From positions 1 to 49,950 of the forward strand of contig JAAMPI010000228.1 in NCBI GenBank assembly GCA_013054445.1: a stretch of 49,950 bases of DNA. The letters are read 5' to 3'. This document shows, piece by piece, positions 22,880 to 35,082 of the stretch; the first letter of the stretch is position 1; the number at the start of each line of letters is the position of its first letter. A model generated the notes under the pieces. It was not told the DNA's origin, did not search any database, and saw only the letters and a list, made by a program, of their open reading frames with translations. Source of the stretch: Cudoniella acicularis. Its lineage: Eukaryota > Ascomycota > Leotiomycetes > Helotiales > Helotiaceae. The position numbers and the translations under genes were made by a program.

Positions 22880-25202
22880 AGAATCAGGTGTGCGCCAAAG
22901 TACTACCGCTTTATCAGCGAAGGGAGGCTGGAGTAAATAAGTTTGTTGAAGCGGAGGAGTAGTGAGGAGAATTGATTTTCCTTTTCTTTACACGAGCTTT
23001 TCGACTTCGAAAATAATGTAGCGAATGCTCGTCCCCCACCCACTCGCTTAACAAGGGGTTCAGGGGTAAAAATAATTTAGATCTAGGCATATCCCTTTGG
23101 ATTAAATCCAAGCTTTGGTTGTATTTGGCAAATCGAATTGAATTTCACATCTTGACTTTACTCGGGGATACCCAAAGTGTTTGACACATCGCAGAGGTCC
23201 AAGGAGAGAGGGAGAGGGTAGGCAAAAAAAAAAAGCAAAAAAACATACAACAGCAGGTATTCGCTGGTGGTCACCCACCCAACTACTAATCTGCCGATCT
23301 GAGGCTTGTGTATGGCAGAGCGGACGGGATGCCCAATTATCCTCAGTCTATGGTCGTATGTACCAGCAGTTTGTTTATTGAAAACTATATCTTACACGCG
23401 AGCTCTGGCTTTTGCTATAATAATAACGAAGCACTTGTCTCAAGCGCATAAGATTTTCATCAGAAGCACATATAGCAAGAAACCAATTTTTTGGTGACAG
23501 AATTTCAATTTACTCTATAATGGTTCGCCCCTCGCCCCTCTTTTTCACACGATGCTGTTGCTGAAGCTCCTAAGGATGAGTAAGTTGCAAACCAGCTCCC
23601 CTGGCCTCCCTAAACACCTTCATTCAAAGCACTAGATTAATATGCTTGAATTAAACGTGTTATTGAAAGATCTACCACATAGGCATCGCGTTCTATTCAC
23701 TCCTGTCGCTAATAAAATATTTTCGAATTCTTCCTGAGGGAAATATAGATATCGAACTCGGGCTGCAATTCGAGTACCCCATACTGGGTCTCTTCCCCAA
23801 ACATCTTATTGTACCGATTGTCCATCTTCAACATGCTCAGTTTTGAGACGCATCTCGGTACCGCGGTGCATTCCAGTAGCTTTGAAGTAGCGGAAATCCA
23901 GGATGGAACCCAGGCTCATGAGTGATTTAGCACCCTGGGTTTTGATCTTGTTAAATTTGTAAAATTTGATAGGGAGTCTACCTTTTGTGTTATTGGCTCT
24001 GTGGTCCATCTGTGGTTGTTTTTGATAAGTGATTAAAATGTGGTTTTCTCAACAATCGTGCTGATTAATGTGTAGGGACTTGAGAAATTCCGAGTTGAAT
24101 ATCTTTGATTGAAATCTGCGGAAATAAATCGAGATGTTGATTTTTGTTGGGATTGGGAATGGGGTATATCCATATATATATACAATGCAGCAGTAAGTTG
24201 AGATTGATCTGGCTGCGAAAATCGCATTCGAGTCTTGTGTAAATCATCACGTTCGGACAGAATAGTGCGGTGCCCGGATTCGCTCGAAACAAGCATTCCG
24301 AATTCGTACTCGCATTCCATTCAATGTGGCTTAGGAGGTGAACTTTAAATTGTCGGGCTGGACCAGCTAAGCTTTTTTTTTGGACACTCGTTTGAGTTTC
24401 GCCAAGTATACCAAGAACATACCAAGAAGAGTACGCGCACCACGCACTTCTATTTTCATTTTGGGATTTATTTTCTTCTAAGTCTCACTCGGATGACAGA
24501 TAGATCGAGATAGAAATGATTAATAAAAAACCAACTTGGAACCCTTCGGCTCGGAAAGATTGAATGGACGGGACGATTGTTGCGCGGATCACTTGATGGA
24601 CGATGGTGAAGTCGCAGAAAGATGGATTAGGAGACATTTTCCATTCATAAATCTTTGATCGCATGCTATTCTATCTAAAATTATATTCGGGTGGCGCAAG
24701 AAGAGAAGAAAAGCGCTCCCTAGCGCTGCAGTAGTACCAAGAAAACACATTCGGATTTTTCTCCATCTTTCAATCATAGATAGGGCAGTAAATTAAAAAG
24801 CATGGCTGTAAAACTCTGTTATACGAAACCCTATATTTAAAAGGAAATCCATATTCGTGAAGAATTCATAAGAGTACTATTTTTTCCGCCCAAGTTATTA
24901 AGAAAATGTTCTATTTCCTTTAGAGAAATGTTGATTGGAAGGCCTGGTGTCGCAATAGTGTTCTTGTCTAAGCAAACCCCTATCCAGTTCCGCATCAAGG
25001 CCGCTGATGTGCCTCCGCGGGTTAAATCTTCCGTGTTACATGTGTAAAAATTACTCTCAACTTCATGAAGTTGATCAGTAAGCGCAACTGATTTAAAAGA
25101 TGAGCAGTATCCGCTCTCTTCTCGAAATATGTACTAGCATCTTTTTTGTTTGTTTTAATCGTCCCTTCACGTTGCTAACAACAGCCTCTCGAAAAATACC
25201 CA
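22880..25202. other. 2.3-kb stretch without a recognisable gene
   Basis: Base composition is near normal. Minus-strand open frames at 23806-24009 and 24033-24320 are short, have no recognisable domain and do not join convincingly. Purine runs (23225-23243) and short AT tracts occur. The last 150 bp before 25203 probably hold the promoter of MFS relic 2. Confidence 0.4.
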
Positions 25203-27024
25203 ATGGAGAACTCGACACACTCTGATGGGACAGCTTCCTCAACCAGCCCAGAAGATACAATCCAACTGGACGATGCTATGAGCAAACACGATGTGGAAAA
25301 CCAGCTGGGTCAGGATAACAGCGGGTTTGAAACATCGCCAAGTGAGAAAGCACCAAATGACCCAAACATCGTGGACTGGGATGGTCCGGATGATGCTGAA
25401 AATCCTATGAACTGGCTTGCATCGAAAAAGATCACCGCTCAAGCTATCGTTTCCCTGGTCACTACGCTATCGTAAACTTCTAATAACTCGGTCAAAGGAG
25501 CACCACTAACTATAAATAGACCCCTCGCATCAACCATAATCTCACCTGCCACCGGAGGCGTTATGGAAAGAATCAACTCCACAAACGAGACCTGAGGAGC
25601 CTTCATAACTTCGATCTACCTCCTCTGATACTGCTTCGGACCGCTCATAATTGCACCCCTTTCAGAACTCTATGGCCGTACCGTCATATACAATTCTTGC
25701 AATTTCATCTTTCTCATCTTCAGCATTGCTTGTGCTCTCGCCAATAACCTCAGCGCTCTGATTGTCTTTCGTCTCTTTGCCGGTATCGCTGTGTCTAGTC
25801 CCTTGACGCTTGGGCCAGGGACGATTGCTGATATGGTGCCGAGGGAGAAGCGCGGAATGGCAATGACGACTTGGATTTTAGGACCGTTAATTGGACCGAT
25901 GTTTGGGCTTCTAGGTAGGTGTTATTTTGCACGTCGCTGAGGATACTGGACTGACTATAGAAGTTGGTTGTTATCTTGCACAAGTTAAGGGCTGGTATTG
26001 GATTTTCTGGCTCATATCTATTATTGTTAGTTTTAGAATCCTTTGAACTGGCTCTACTTCCTACTAATATTTTGCTTGTAGGCTGGGGTTACATGCCTGT
26101 TTACTGCAATATTCTTGCAAGAGTCATACGCCTATGTTCTCCTGCAACGGAAAACCTTCGGCTGAGGAAGGAGACTGGGAACCAGTCCCTCAGTCCGCTC
26201 TTGATACTGGCAAAAATCCCAAGGAGCTATTCAGATTCTCTCTCGTGCGGCCTCTGAAAATTCTTTTCCTTAAGGCTTCTAACGAATCAAATCGAATCGA
26301 ATCGAATCGAACTATTTTAGGAAAAAGTTCGACAAATAGTCGAAGTTCGATTCGATTCGTGGTTCGAATAAAGGAAAGGCTAAATAGCAGGAAACTCTTT
26401 TCAGGACGCTTAGTAATCCAGAACAATATACCCGAATTCGGCCCGAAAATAACTCGGCTTAGGTAGGGTTTACCTAGGATTACCCAACTAAAATTATAAC
26501 CGACGAGCTATTCGCGAACTTTTTTAGAAAAGCTCGATTCGATTCATAGTCTACGACCTTCTAGAATCGCGATTCGAATTCGTCTAAAATTCGCGAATGC
26601 TCGCGAACACGAATAATTCGTGAGTTCGTTAGGAGCCCTACTTTTCCTCTCTCTAGTCGTGTTCTTATTGTCACTCTACATGGCCATAATATACAGCTAC
26701 GTGTATCTTATATTCGCGACCTTCGCTCGAGTATTCCAAGACCAGTATGGTTTCTCGAACAGGAGTGTGGGTTTAGTATACTTGGATGTGGGGATTGCAT
26801 CCTTTTTTGGTTTGATGCTTTGTGGGGCACTTGTGCATCGACTGCATGCGATCCTGACCAAGCGTAACGGAATAGCACAGCCTGAATTTCGTCTCCCAAC
26901 TATGTTCTTTGGGGCTCTGATCATTCCCGTTGGTCTATTCTTGTACGGCTGGGCAGCAGGAGAAAAAAAAAAACTATTAATTAATTTGTGGAGACTGCTG
27001 ATCCAGGGGGTCCATTTCTCGTGA
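25203..27024 (+). pseudogene. MFS transporter relic 2 (DHA1 type), carrying a hAT-type MITE
   Basis: The start codon and the N-terminal family mark [20 protein letters not shown] are intact. Exon 1 is 25203-25471, with introns at 25472-25519 and about 25914-25966. Membrane segments follow: [62 protein letters not shown]. Lesions are numerous: in-frame TGA at 25593-25595 and 25626-25628 (both could be TGG-to-TGA), frameshifts in the loop at about 26140-26220 (RLRKETGNQ versus SALDTGKNPKELF), and a 370-bp MITE at 26271-26640. After the MITE the frame resumes (LSLVVFLLSLYMAIIYSYVY, YGFSNRSVGLVYLDVGI) but ends early at 27022-27024 after LFLYGWAAGEKKK, losing the last membrane segments. It resembles the intact gene at 17550 in layout but is not a recent copy. 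Confidence 0.8.
26271..26640. mobile_element. hAT-like MITE, 370 bp, 8-bp target-site duplication
   Basis: Termini TAAGGCTTCTAACGAA and, read on the other strand, TAGGGCTCCTAACGAA form 16-bp imperfect inverted repeats. The element is bracketed by perfect 8-bp repeats CTTTTCCT (26263-26270 and 26641-26648), the duplication size of hAT transposons. Removing element plus one duplication (378 nt, 126 codons) restores the reading frame of the MFS host exactly. The interior is packed with GAATCGAA/TTCGATTC palindromes and has no transposase, so it is non-autonomous. Confidence 0.85.
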
Positions 27025-27250
27025 AAAGTGATGGCAACAACAACGGTGGGATAATGACTGTAGACTGTGCTTTATTCGCCACGTTACAATATGCGTTTAA
27101 GTTATAGGGATTCGATTTAGTGAAAGAGCATCCGAGACTGAAGATTTTCTATAAGGCGTTTAGAAAGACGTCGAGTGCGGTGATGCTAGAGATAAAAGCT
27201 GTGACAAGGGGGTTTATTGTGACAGCAGCGGTCAGAATAGCTTTTACCAG

Positions 27251-27365
27251 TGCGCCAGCGGGCCAAAAAGGCACTAGAATTGATCGGAATCAATTCTGCT
27301 ATTCCACTATATATACGGGTCCAGCTGGCCACGCCCACCACGTGCCCCCACACGTGACTGACGCA
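27251..27365. repeat. Possible small MITE (115 bp)
   Basis: TGCGCCAG at the left end pairs with CTGACGCA at the right end, and CCAG lies directly outside both (27247-27250, 27366-27369). The ends and duplication are short, so chance is possible. The interior is more GC-rich than the AT-rich flank. Confidence 0.3.
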
Positions 27366-27369
27366 CCAG

Positions 27370-28250
27370 ATCTATGACATTTATTAATTATTAGCATTGT
27401 GAATATTACGAAAAAGAAGTATTTCTAACTTATTAGAGTCTTAGGCCTTTTAATTGAAAGGGTTATTTGATTAGAAAACTAAAGAGTAGAGAGCTGGAAA
27501 TTAGCCTAGATAAAGAGGGGTGGAGAGCAGTGTGGTAAATAGTATACGGTCGTATTACGGTGGCTGATATTGAGGCTTTTTTACTACCCCCTGTACAGTA
27601 TTGAATCCGTACTACTCACGGCGTACAGTACAGGTAGCACTACGTATTATCGGCCGTATACTATTACACGGAACACGTGATATATATAGTCCTTATTATG
27701 ACTCTAAAGGGTGTTATTTTTAGATAGAATAACCTAATATAAGTCGATAATAAGCCCTCTAATAGTAAAAGCTCTAATTTTAGAAAGAAGAAGTGTTTAT
27801 TTCATGCCACGTGATGTTTTTCGCATGAAATGTGGAGATTATAAGGCTAAAAAGGGGGGTAGAGGGGGTAGGGGTTAAAAAGGTAGGGTAAATTCCGTAT
27901 ATTAGTATATTTCCGTAAGTAGTGCGTATCTTAAAATACGGAAATACTAATTACCTCACTGGTGGAGAGAAGGCCTCTTTTTTATTGGCTAGATAGATGT
28001 AGGGAACTCTCTACTCTCCTCTCTATGTTGGCTGGATAGGAAATTTTAAACACCGAGAAAGAGATTTCAGGTCTCTACGTATATAAAGAATTTTTTTATA
28101 TTTTTGTAGTCATTAGTTCCTTAATTCATGCTGAACAGCTAATATTTCCTTCAATACTTGCACCTAATCTGCTTTATCTGTGTTATCTGCATACTACCAA
28201 ATTGTCTATATATTTAGCCATTCGCTCCCGTATTTTTAGCTCCTGAATCA
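27370..28250. repeat. AT-rich RIP-like tract with an inverted repeat
   Basis: AT-rich sequence without genes. Within it, 27534-27668 has arms around AATAGTATACGG and CCGTATACTATT that pair over about 30 bases with mismatches, and an inner GTACAGTA/TACTGTAC pairing, so it could fold as a hairpin of about 135 bp. A G/T-poor C-rich strand run lies near 27850-27880. Confidence 0.4.
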
Positions 28251-28462
28251 AATCAGATTGCAATATATTTGCTCTCTTATTCGCTGCTCTACAACAATTC
28301 AAACTATAATCTACCTCACTATCCTCCGACTCAAGAGAGAAAGAATAAAGAAATATATACGCTCAAAGTCTAAAGGAAGAAACCCTCTCCTATCTCACGC
28401 TAAAGACGACATTCTAATCCATAACAAATCAAAGCATCCTGTTCCACTTCTGCTTCCAAAAA

Positions 28463-29053
28463 TCAAACGGGAGGGTTATACCACACAGGCTCTGAGCACC
28501 CTTCGTCGTAATGCTTATATCTCCCGACCTCCTCATCCCAAATCCAATATGCCACCGCCTCTCTCTCTGCCACCGCTTTCGCTTCTGCCAAAACCCGTTG
28601 ATCACTTGCACTCGGCTCCTTAGACCGCTTTATCGAGAGACTGACGTTCCTATTTTGTAGTTGTGCTTCATCAGAGGAGGATATCCTGAGCTGTTCCTGG
28701 CTTTGTGTGACGCATGGGTGCCCTGATTTATCGGGGCGAGGCTGGTCGTACCATCCTGAGAAACCATATCGTGTCCATCGTATTGCCTCCTGTCTAGGAC
28801 AAAATACGTGTTGCAACTTCTCAGCAGTCGAGTTTGAAAGACAACACATGTTGTGTGACTCTTTAGACATAGTTGATGTAGTTGTTGAGAGTGTGGTGAA
28901 GGACTCGTCGCCAAAGGTCGTATTGGATCCAGCAACAGTTAGTGGCTTCATAGAGCCCTCTTGCGCACCGCTTTGGCAAAGATTGTAGTGACTGGTAGCT
29001 TTGGCAGCTCCTTGAGAGAATTCGTTCATTGTTCTGCTCGGTATAGGTTTCAA
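28463..29053 (-). CDS. Small hypothetical protein with conserved-looking C-terminal WxWD...YNPP segment
   Basis: A single open frame of 196 residues without an intron. I do not recognise a named family. The middle is polar, Ser/Thr-rich and probably disordered. The last 35 residues (EREAVAYWIWDEEVGRYKHY, then EPVWYNPP) have the aromatic, Trp/Tyr-spaced pattern common at the end of small fungal proteins of unknown function. No signal peptide or membrane segment. An internal Met at 29029 is an alternative start. Confidence 0.5.
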   Translation of the reverse strand: MKPIPSRTMNEFSQGAAKATSHYNLCQSGAQEGSMKPLTVAGSNTTFGDESFTTLSTTTSTMSKESHNMCCLSNSTAEKLQHVFCPRQEAIRWTRYGFSGWYDQPRPDKSGHPCVTQSQEQLRISSSDEAQLQNRNVSLSIKRSKEPSASDQRVLAEAKAVAEREAVAYWIWDEEVGRYKHYDEGCSEPVWYNPPV

Positions 29054-30154
29054 TGTGCGATATGAGATATTAAATATTCATCCCCCGCAGCACTTATAAT
29101 TTTGTTGATTTGTCAAGAAGTAACAGGAGTAGTAATGTCTGACATCGGCCGCAGATACCGTAACATACATGTGCGAGGTTTTTCCAGTCAAGGGGTAGTA
29201 CCCTCTTTAACCTCGATGTGTAATGTCCTCGGTATAGTTTTGGATAGTGTCCAGTGTCTTCTGTTCGCAAAGATATGTGTAGTGGAGGGATGTTTGAGAT
29301 TTTTGGTGATGTAGACCTAAGAACATAATTGCCTTCAAATAGAATCTTGAAACAGGCTTTGATTCAACAGATAATATTGTTTGACAATATGGTTGGTGGG
29401 GATACTTCCTAACCTTTCCTCGAGGTTCCGATACGTCATTGTGGTGCATCGATTTCTTTTCGTTGACGCCCAAATCATTCAAATCGCCCTTTTGATGTGA
29501 AATCTATAGAGATAGACTTTGAGAGATATTCTGACTGCTTCATGATTGCCCAACAGTGTCCATTTCCAGTAACGCCCTGCACAATTACTTGGGGCCTTGT
29601 GGCATGGGTTGCCGAAAGGCTCTAAATTTTGAGGATGAACACAAATATTCCTGCAATATCCCACTTAGGCTTCGTTCTTTGACGAAATACAACAACACAT
29701 GCTTCAACTGATTTATTTAATTGTCCAATAATGCTGTAGTATTTCTGGAGACTTCCATTTGACACTCGAGGTTGGCAGCCACACTTTGGTGTCACCTTCG
29801 TGAAGCCCAGCAAGCTGTTCGTGACTCGACGCTGCTACAAACGAGAGCAGCGTTATCTTCCTTAGACTTTCTAGAAGAAAATCGGCGCAAATATGATTGG
29901 CGCCACTATCATTAGATTGGGCTTTGAATGCAACCCATTTGTACCCGGCTGGGAGGTTGGATGGTTGGGTGAGCCCGATCGTGTGCTATTGGCTCGTTTC
30001 CTTGACAAAGGCCCAACGGGCATTTTTGGGCACCTTCAGCTGCTTTAAGGTACGACTAAGACTCAAATCTAATTCTTGAAGAATTTTTGTCGAAGATCCT
30101 TAGTATAGATATAAAACAATCCCGTAAAATCAGAATCTGGGGTGATTGCTCAAA
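29054..30154. other. Intergenic stretch, possible gene relic
   Basis: No intact gene. On the minus strand at about 29890-29725 a frame reads HEQLAGLHEGDTKVW and SVKWKSPEILQHYW before a stop, and other frames continue for short distances, which suggests a decayed coding sequence I cannot name. The last 100 bp should contain the promoter of the DUF6594 gene. Confidence 0.35.
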
Positions 30155-31232
30155 ATGGATTTGCCCACTGGTTACAATAAACTTGCTTGCTTCATGTCGA
30201 GTCATCGATATGCGATATTTCGAAAATTCGAGGCCATCGCGAACAGGGACTTGCTTTATCTACAAGCTGAACTAATAGCACTCGAAGAGGAGCGTTTAGC
30301 CCTGGCAAAACGGGACAAGAACACAGAAGGGGATTGCAATTTGTACGACTGCAACTGGGAGCCTCTTAGCACTTCAAAATTTTGCAGCTGTAGGGGCGAA
30401 CAATGGGAGAAAAGCTTACAAATCCGCCATAAGTTGAGAGAATACTGTCATTTTCCTTATGCACCCATAATCCCGTATACTATGCTAACAACTGGCTAGA
30501 TGACAGCGTGTCGCGATACTCGGTAATCGCGTCCAAACCTCAGGCAAGGAAGCGCGATGTTGCCATGCTACGAGACTGGATTCTACGACCAGACCTGGGC
30601 GGCGGAATTCCTTTTGCTGGGGCAGACTTTTATCCCATGGAAACGTCTGCATATCAAGATAGTCATTTGTGTGACTTAATGACGCTCAATAATCGCACTG
30701 GAGAAGATGACTCATTTTCGCGTTGGCTGGCTGGACCGGTATTCCATTTATTTGAAGGAAAGGTACTGCGATACTTCAAAGTAAGCCAGCCTACCGTCCA
30801 AAGCCTCTATTGGCCCCACTCTTCTCACCATGCACAGAAACCCTTCGCGGTTGATCCGGGAAATCAAGCCAGCCAAGTCTTGGAGACTAATTTGTTCCTA
30901 TACTCCGATTCTTATATTATTGGGACCATCAATATATTAGGAACGATTGTGTCTTCGGTGACCCCTCTGCTTTCGATCATAATTTTATACTTCATCTCAA
31001 ATCTCGCAGCTCGTTTAGGTGTCATCTGCGGTTTGACTATCCTCTTCTCCAGCAGCCTAGCTCTGGTGACCGATGCCCGAAGAATTGAGATTTTTGCATG
31101 TACTGCAGCGTAGGTCACAATATGAATTGTGATATAAATCTGAAGCGGCTCGGCTGATTGGATCATTTTAGATTTGCCAGTGTCCAAGTTGTTTTTGTCG
31201 GAAGTACCCAGAGTGGGGGGTGCGGCCCTTGA
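30155..31232 (+). CDS. DUF6594-domain membrane protein
   Basis: Three exons, 30155-30446, 30500-31109 and 31172-31232, with introns of 53 and 62 bp in matching phase, give 320 residues. The first intron has a good branch site (GCTAAC). Family marks appear in order: DLPTGYNKLACFM and YAIFRKFEAIANRDLLYLQA at the N-terminus (GY..LA, IFR.F, LLYLQAEL.ALE), KLREY, a middle block, and a C-terminal pair of hydrophobic segments (VTPLLSIIILYFISNLAARL, CGLTILFSSSLALVT) followed by RRIEIFACTAA. DUF6594 proteins are abundant in ascomycetes and have no established biochemical role; they often lie near incompatibility genes. The start at 30155 is preferred over the upstream in-frame codon at 30146 because the family begins MDLP. 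No lesion seen. Confidence 0.8.
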
Positions 31233-32191
31233 GGGCTTGACTGCGCTCGAGGATGCCGGTATGTACACGAATAGGAAATCATATAGCAACCATATTGCTG
31301 ACAAGTAAGTTCCTCAAAAGCGCATGATAGAAGGGATTCATGCGTGTTCCGACCTACGGACTTGAATTGGACAGTGAGATAGAAATCGAGGTTCGCCCTG
31401 CGCAGCAAGTGGAATTGGCCGATTGGCTCGCGAGCCGTTTCGTGCCCAACCTACCTAATGTTACGCCTAACACCACCCAACGATGACTAGACCCTGCCTA
31501 AGTCCTCCCCTCAGGTCCCACAAAAAGGACATCGAGGGGTGCAATTCGATGAACAGCTTGCTAGACGACCCGACATACAGATTTCAAAATGCTGTTCATG
31601 GCAAACACTCGAAACGTTTGCCTCATCGTTTCGTTGGCTATCGTATACGGAACGCCTAAACTCCGCCACCTCCATGTCGAAAGCGGGAGCAGTTTTCATT
31701 CTAAAATACACCTTGCTACACAGGAACGATGGCAGTCGGGGTTGGGCTTCCATGATAATATTTTCCAACCGCCATTACCTCCTTGGAGATATCATTCTTC
31801 GCCGATCGGCCTTATTTCTTTTCTTTTCGCGTGTTGAGCTCTTTTTGGTATTATTCGTCAACAGCGTTCTTTTCAGGGAACAGCTCTCCTTAGCTTCTGA
31901 GAAATTGAGATAATACTGGACTCTTTTAAAAGGTTCGAAAATATTGTACACGTAAACTGCGGATTCTAATGATTCTGAATTTAATAGGAATTATAATGCA
32001 TTATCGGCATGAACTTCGTTAAATTCAGTCAAGTGATGTGCTTTCTACAGTACATTGGCGATACGTTGTAGGCCACACAAAATTGCCAAGTGTTGTCGCC
32101 TATACCACAAAAAAGCAGTCGGAAAAAGTTTCTAAGTTTGAGGAACGACAGACACAAGTTGAAGGAAGAGGAGAAATCGATTTTGATCACA
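31233..32191. other. Intergenic stretch
   Basis: Contains open frames of up to 124 codons on the plus strand (31539-31913) and 85 on the minus strand (31511-31768) that overlap each other. Neither shows a recognisable domain or coding-like composition. I see no RNA gene or repeat. Confidence 0.35.
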
Positions 32192-33539
32192 ATGTGCTAT
32201 CCACGATGTGGTGGTAAAAGCCGCTTCGCCCAGCTAGTCAGCCCCAGTATAGAACTAGTTGGAGTGCAGCAATCTACAACATCTGGACCTTCCTCTGTGC
32301 CAAAACGATTCGGAATAAACAATTTCGTACCCGGGGCCTCATCAACCGAGGAACTAAAGTTTCGGGCTTCTAAGCTGAGGCCACATTTAAGAAACGTCTG
32401 GAAGTACCTATTACGTCTGGGGAGTAGGATTTCCTCAAAGCGCATTCGCCGAAAGAGATGTATAGCCTCAGCACCCACTGATGCAAGTCAGGGGGATCTT
32501 CAAAATCATCCGATACAAATTTCGTCAAATTTCAGCAATGCATCGGTTAAACCAAATCTTGATGCACCTTCACACTTCTCAAAGGAGGATTCTCTAAAAA
32601 ACGATAGCAAGGGAGGACCGCCTGGAAGGGGGAAAGCAGAAAATTGTTCAAATCCCCAAGTCGGTTCGTCAAATGATGAATCCCCCGAGACGTCGGCAGT
32701 CCAGGCTTTTTCACACGGAGAGCAAAACTCAACATATGGTGACGAGGAACCAGCGGTAGAACCGACATCAATACAGAGCCACCAAGATGAGAGCATCGAC
32801 AACTCGAGCTCGGAATTTATGAGAGGGGTCCCACGGCGTCTAGAGCATGTACCCACAACACATACTAATCAAAGCGCTGAAAGATTCGTCTCGGCAATTT
32901 CGATTAAGACTCCTGTAGGAAAAATTGAGTCAGTGCTCATGTTTTATGACACAGGATCAGATGGCAACATGGTTGCAAGAAAGTTAGTTGACGATTATCA
33001 GTTCCCAATGCGTCCTATCCTTCCTAAAAATCTCTGGTTATACAACACGGCCCAAAACCACGCGTTCATACCAACGCATTACGTTGAGATTGACGTATTA
33101 GACAAGAGAATTGATACGGAAACCTACACGAAAATATCTTTCTCTGTTGTTGACAGCATTGGTCATTGGGAATTGCTTGTTGGGAATATTTTCATGGCAG
33201 AGCATGGCATCCAGCTCTCCACTCCACGAGATCGCAGTTCACTTGTCATGAGTCGCAAATTACCCAGCGAAGGTGTGTTCCTATCGGCCATTATGATGAA
33301 GTTAGCTGACCAATCTGTTAGATGACCGGGAGAAGCAGAGGGCTTTGCTTGAGAAGGCCAAGCACGCGCACATCCGGGCGAAGGAGGTGAAGGCATCAAG
33401 GACGAGCGCGAACCCGAGCTTGGCAACCACCTCGAGCGCATCTAGCAGCTCGGAGGGAGAGCAGCTTTCCTCTTCTTCTAAAACCAGCAATTTGTCGGGT
33501 ATAGAGCAAAGTACAGCTAAAACCCAAGCGTCAAGTTAA
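32192..33539 (+). CDS. Stand-alone retropepsin-like aspartic protease protein
   Basis: Two exons, 32192-33272 and 33322-33539, with a 49-bp intron (branch GCTGAC) encode 432 residues. The frame is open upstream to 32090 but the first ATG is at 32192. The first 230 residues are polar and low-complexity. At about residues 233-345 a retropepsin-like fold is readable: a flap-side strand, the catalytic motif YDTGSDGNMV (Asp at about 253), and a late strand LLVGNIFMAEHGI that corresponds to the LLG/ILG segment before the C-terminal helix. Without splicing the protein would end 17 codons past the donor site. With splicing it gains a charged helix (DREKQRALLEKAKHAHIRAK) and a Ser-rich tail, as in other fungal proteins of this type. 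It probably acts as a dimer like viral and Ddi1-type proteases. No reverse transcriptase or integrase lies nearby, so it looks like a host gene, perhaps a domesticated one. Confidence 0.7.
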
Positions 33540-35082
33540 TCACTCTATCACTACTATAAAAGTTGTTAGAATTAAGTAGATCAAGTATAAACCTGCGCTT
33601 ATTAAGGTAGAATAAATAAACAGTTCTTGATTGGCGTGGCCATGGGTATTATCTGGCAGCAAGAATATGGAAGAGAATGTGATCTTAAGCTTACAGTGGG
33701 TAGGGTATCTCCTCCCCCCTTTTTCTCGCTTAGACCCTGCGTGAGCTTTTCGACGATTAGTGCTTACGAAATGCTTTCGCTTTCCATCGCACACTGCGCT
33801 CCAAATTTGATCTAAGTTGACCTACACACTGAGTTTAAAGTGAGCTTGAAACCAGCATCCTTGAACGAGGATCATTCCCCCGGCTGCACTAACACCAAAG
33901 TAGTCCTCACCGTATGGCAGAGCACGATTTTGAAAATCATCATGTGATAGTGAAAAATCGCAAAAATTACACAACTATCCCTAATTACTATACTCGTAAT
34001 CATTAATTCCACATTCATCTACGCATTACACATTACCTAACTAGGGCTTGACTCCTCTTTCATCTGAGATAGGCCTAACTGAATACTATAGATTATAAAA
34101 ACAATTATGAATTAAAAGCCTTTTATTTCAACCCTAAAATAACAATCCAATCAAAAAAGAAAATATCCAAATCCATGCCCTAGAATCAAAACCACAGCGC
34201 CCAGATTTTATGTCTACGGGCTACGAACCGCGAAGCGCGAACTACGAACCACGAGAGGCCAGCTCCCATTTTTTTCGCTGCACTCATAACCTGTGTGTGC
34301 CACTGTGTAGCCGTCGTTGTCCACTGAAGTGATAGTGCTGCTCGATGCATAAAGGAGGTGTCCATCCCCTTATCCCCTTAGCGAGCGCTCATAATAGGGG
34401 ACTGAAATGCAAACAGCGCAAAACATGCAATATTCTCAGCAGCTTTTACAGCTAATATTGGTAGCGCTCAAAGGGCATTTTTGCTGCTACAATTGAGCCG
34501 CAATTGCACTGATTTTACTACTGTGCGCAGTGACCTCTACATGCCTAAGTAAACGTAGAATTTAGAAACAATCACCTGAAGATTCGCTTACGGGGTGAAT
34601 TATTAGGTTGTTTATTCAGAATGAAGTCAAAAAAGTCAAAAGCAACAGTTTTTAAAGCGTCGTTTGTTCCTTTTTTTGATTCCTGTAAGCATCGCATTTA
34701 TATTACTAACATAATAATTGCACTCTGACGTTCGTCCAGTCGGCGGTTAACCTTTCCCGCGTCATAACGGAAGTCCCAGCCGGACTTGAATGCTTGTTCT
34801 CCCGCATTTCGCAATTCAAGAGTTGAGACAACATCCCGGTTTTCTTTTCTCCAAGATTCAATTGCATGTCCATTTACTATCTCTTTTTGTATTTGTATTT
34901 TACCTTCGGTTTTTCATGATGCCCAGGTGTGTTTGAAGAAAGGCGCTTTGAGAGTTTCAACAGTCAGGAAAAACAATTTCCGACACGGCGGCATAGATAC
35001 GCTATCTCGATGACTCGAACTCGACGACAACAAATGTGACTAAAGCGATCTTAGTACATACACCTACTGCACGTATCCAACC
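33540..35082. other. 1.5-kb intergenic stretch
   Basis: No gene recognised. A short repeat of TACGAACC-type units lies at about 34212-34252. The sequence is AT-rich at 33950-34160. The last 100 bp before 35083 contains the probable promoter of the CorA-like gene. Confidence 0.35.

Noticed and set aside
23806..24320. Two minus-strand open frames (67 and 95 codons) as a spliced gene
   Set aside because: No convincing intron joins them in phase and neither shows a familiar domain.
31539..31913. 124-codon plus-strand open frame
   Set aside because: Overlaps an antisense frame of similar quality, has no recognisable domain and no coding-like composition.
32090..32191. N-terminal extension of the retropepsin-like protein
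   Set aside because: The frame is open but starts with GTG, not a usual fungal start; the first ATG is at 32192.
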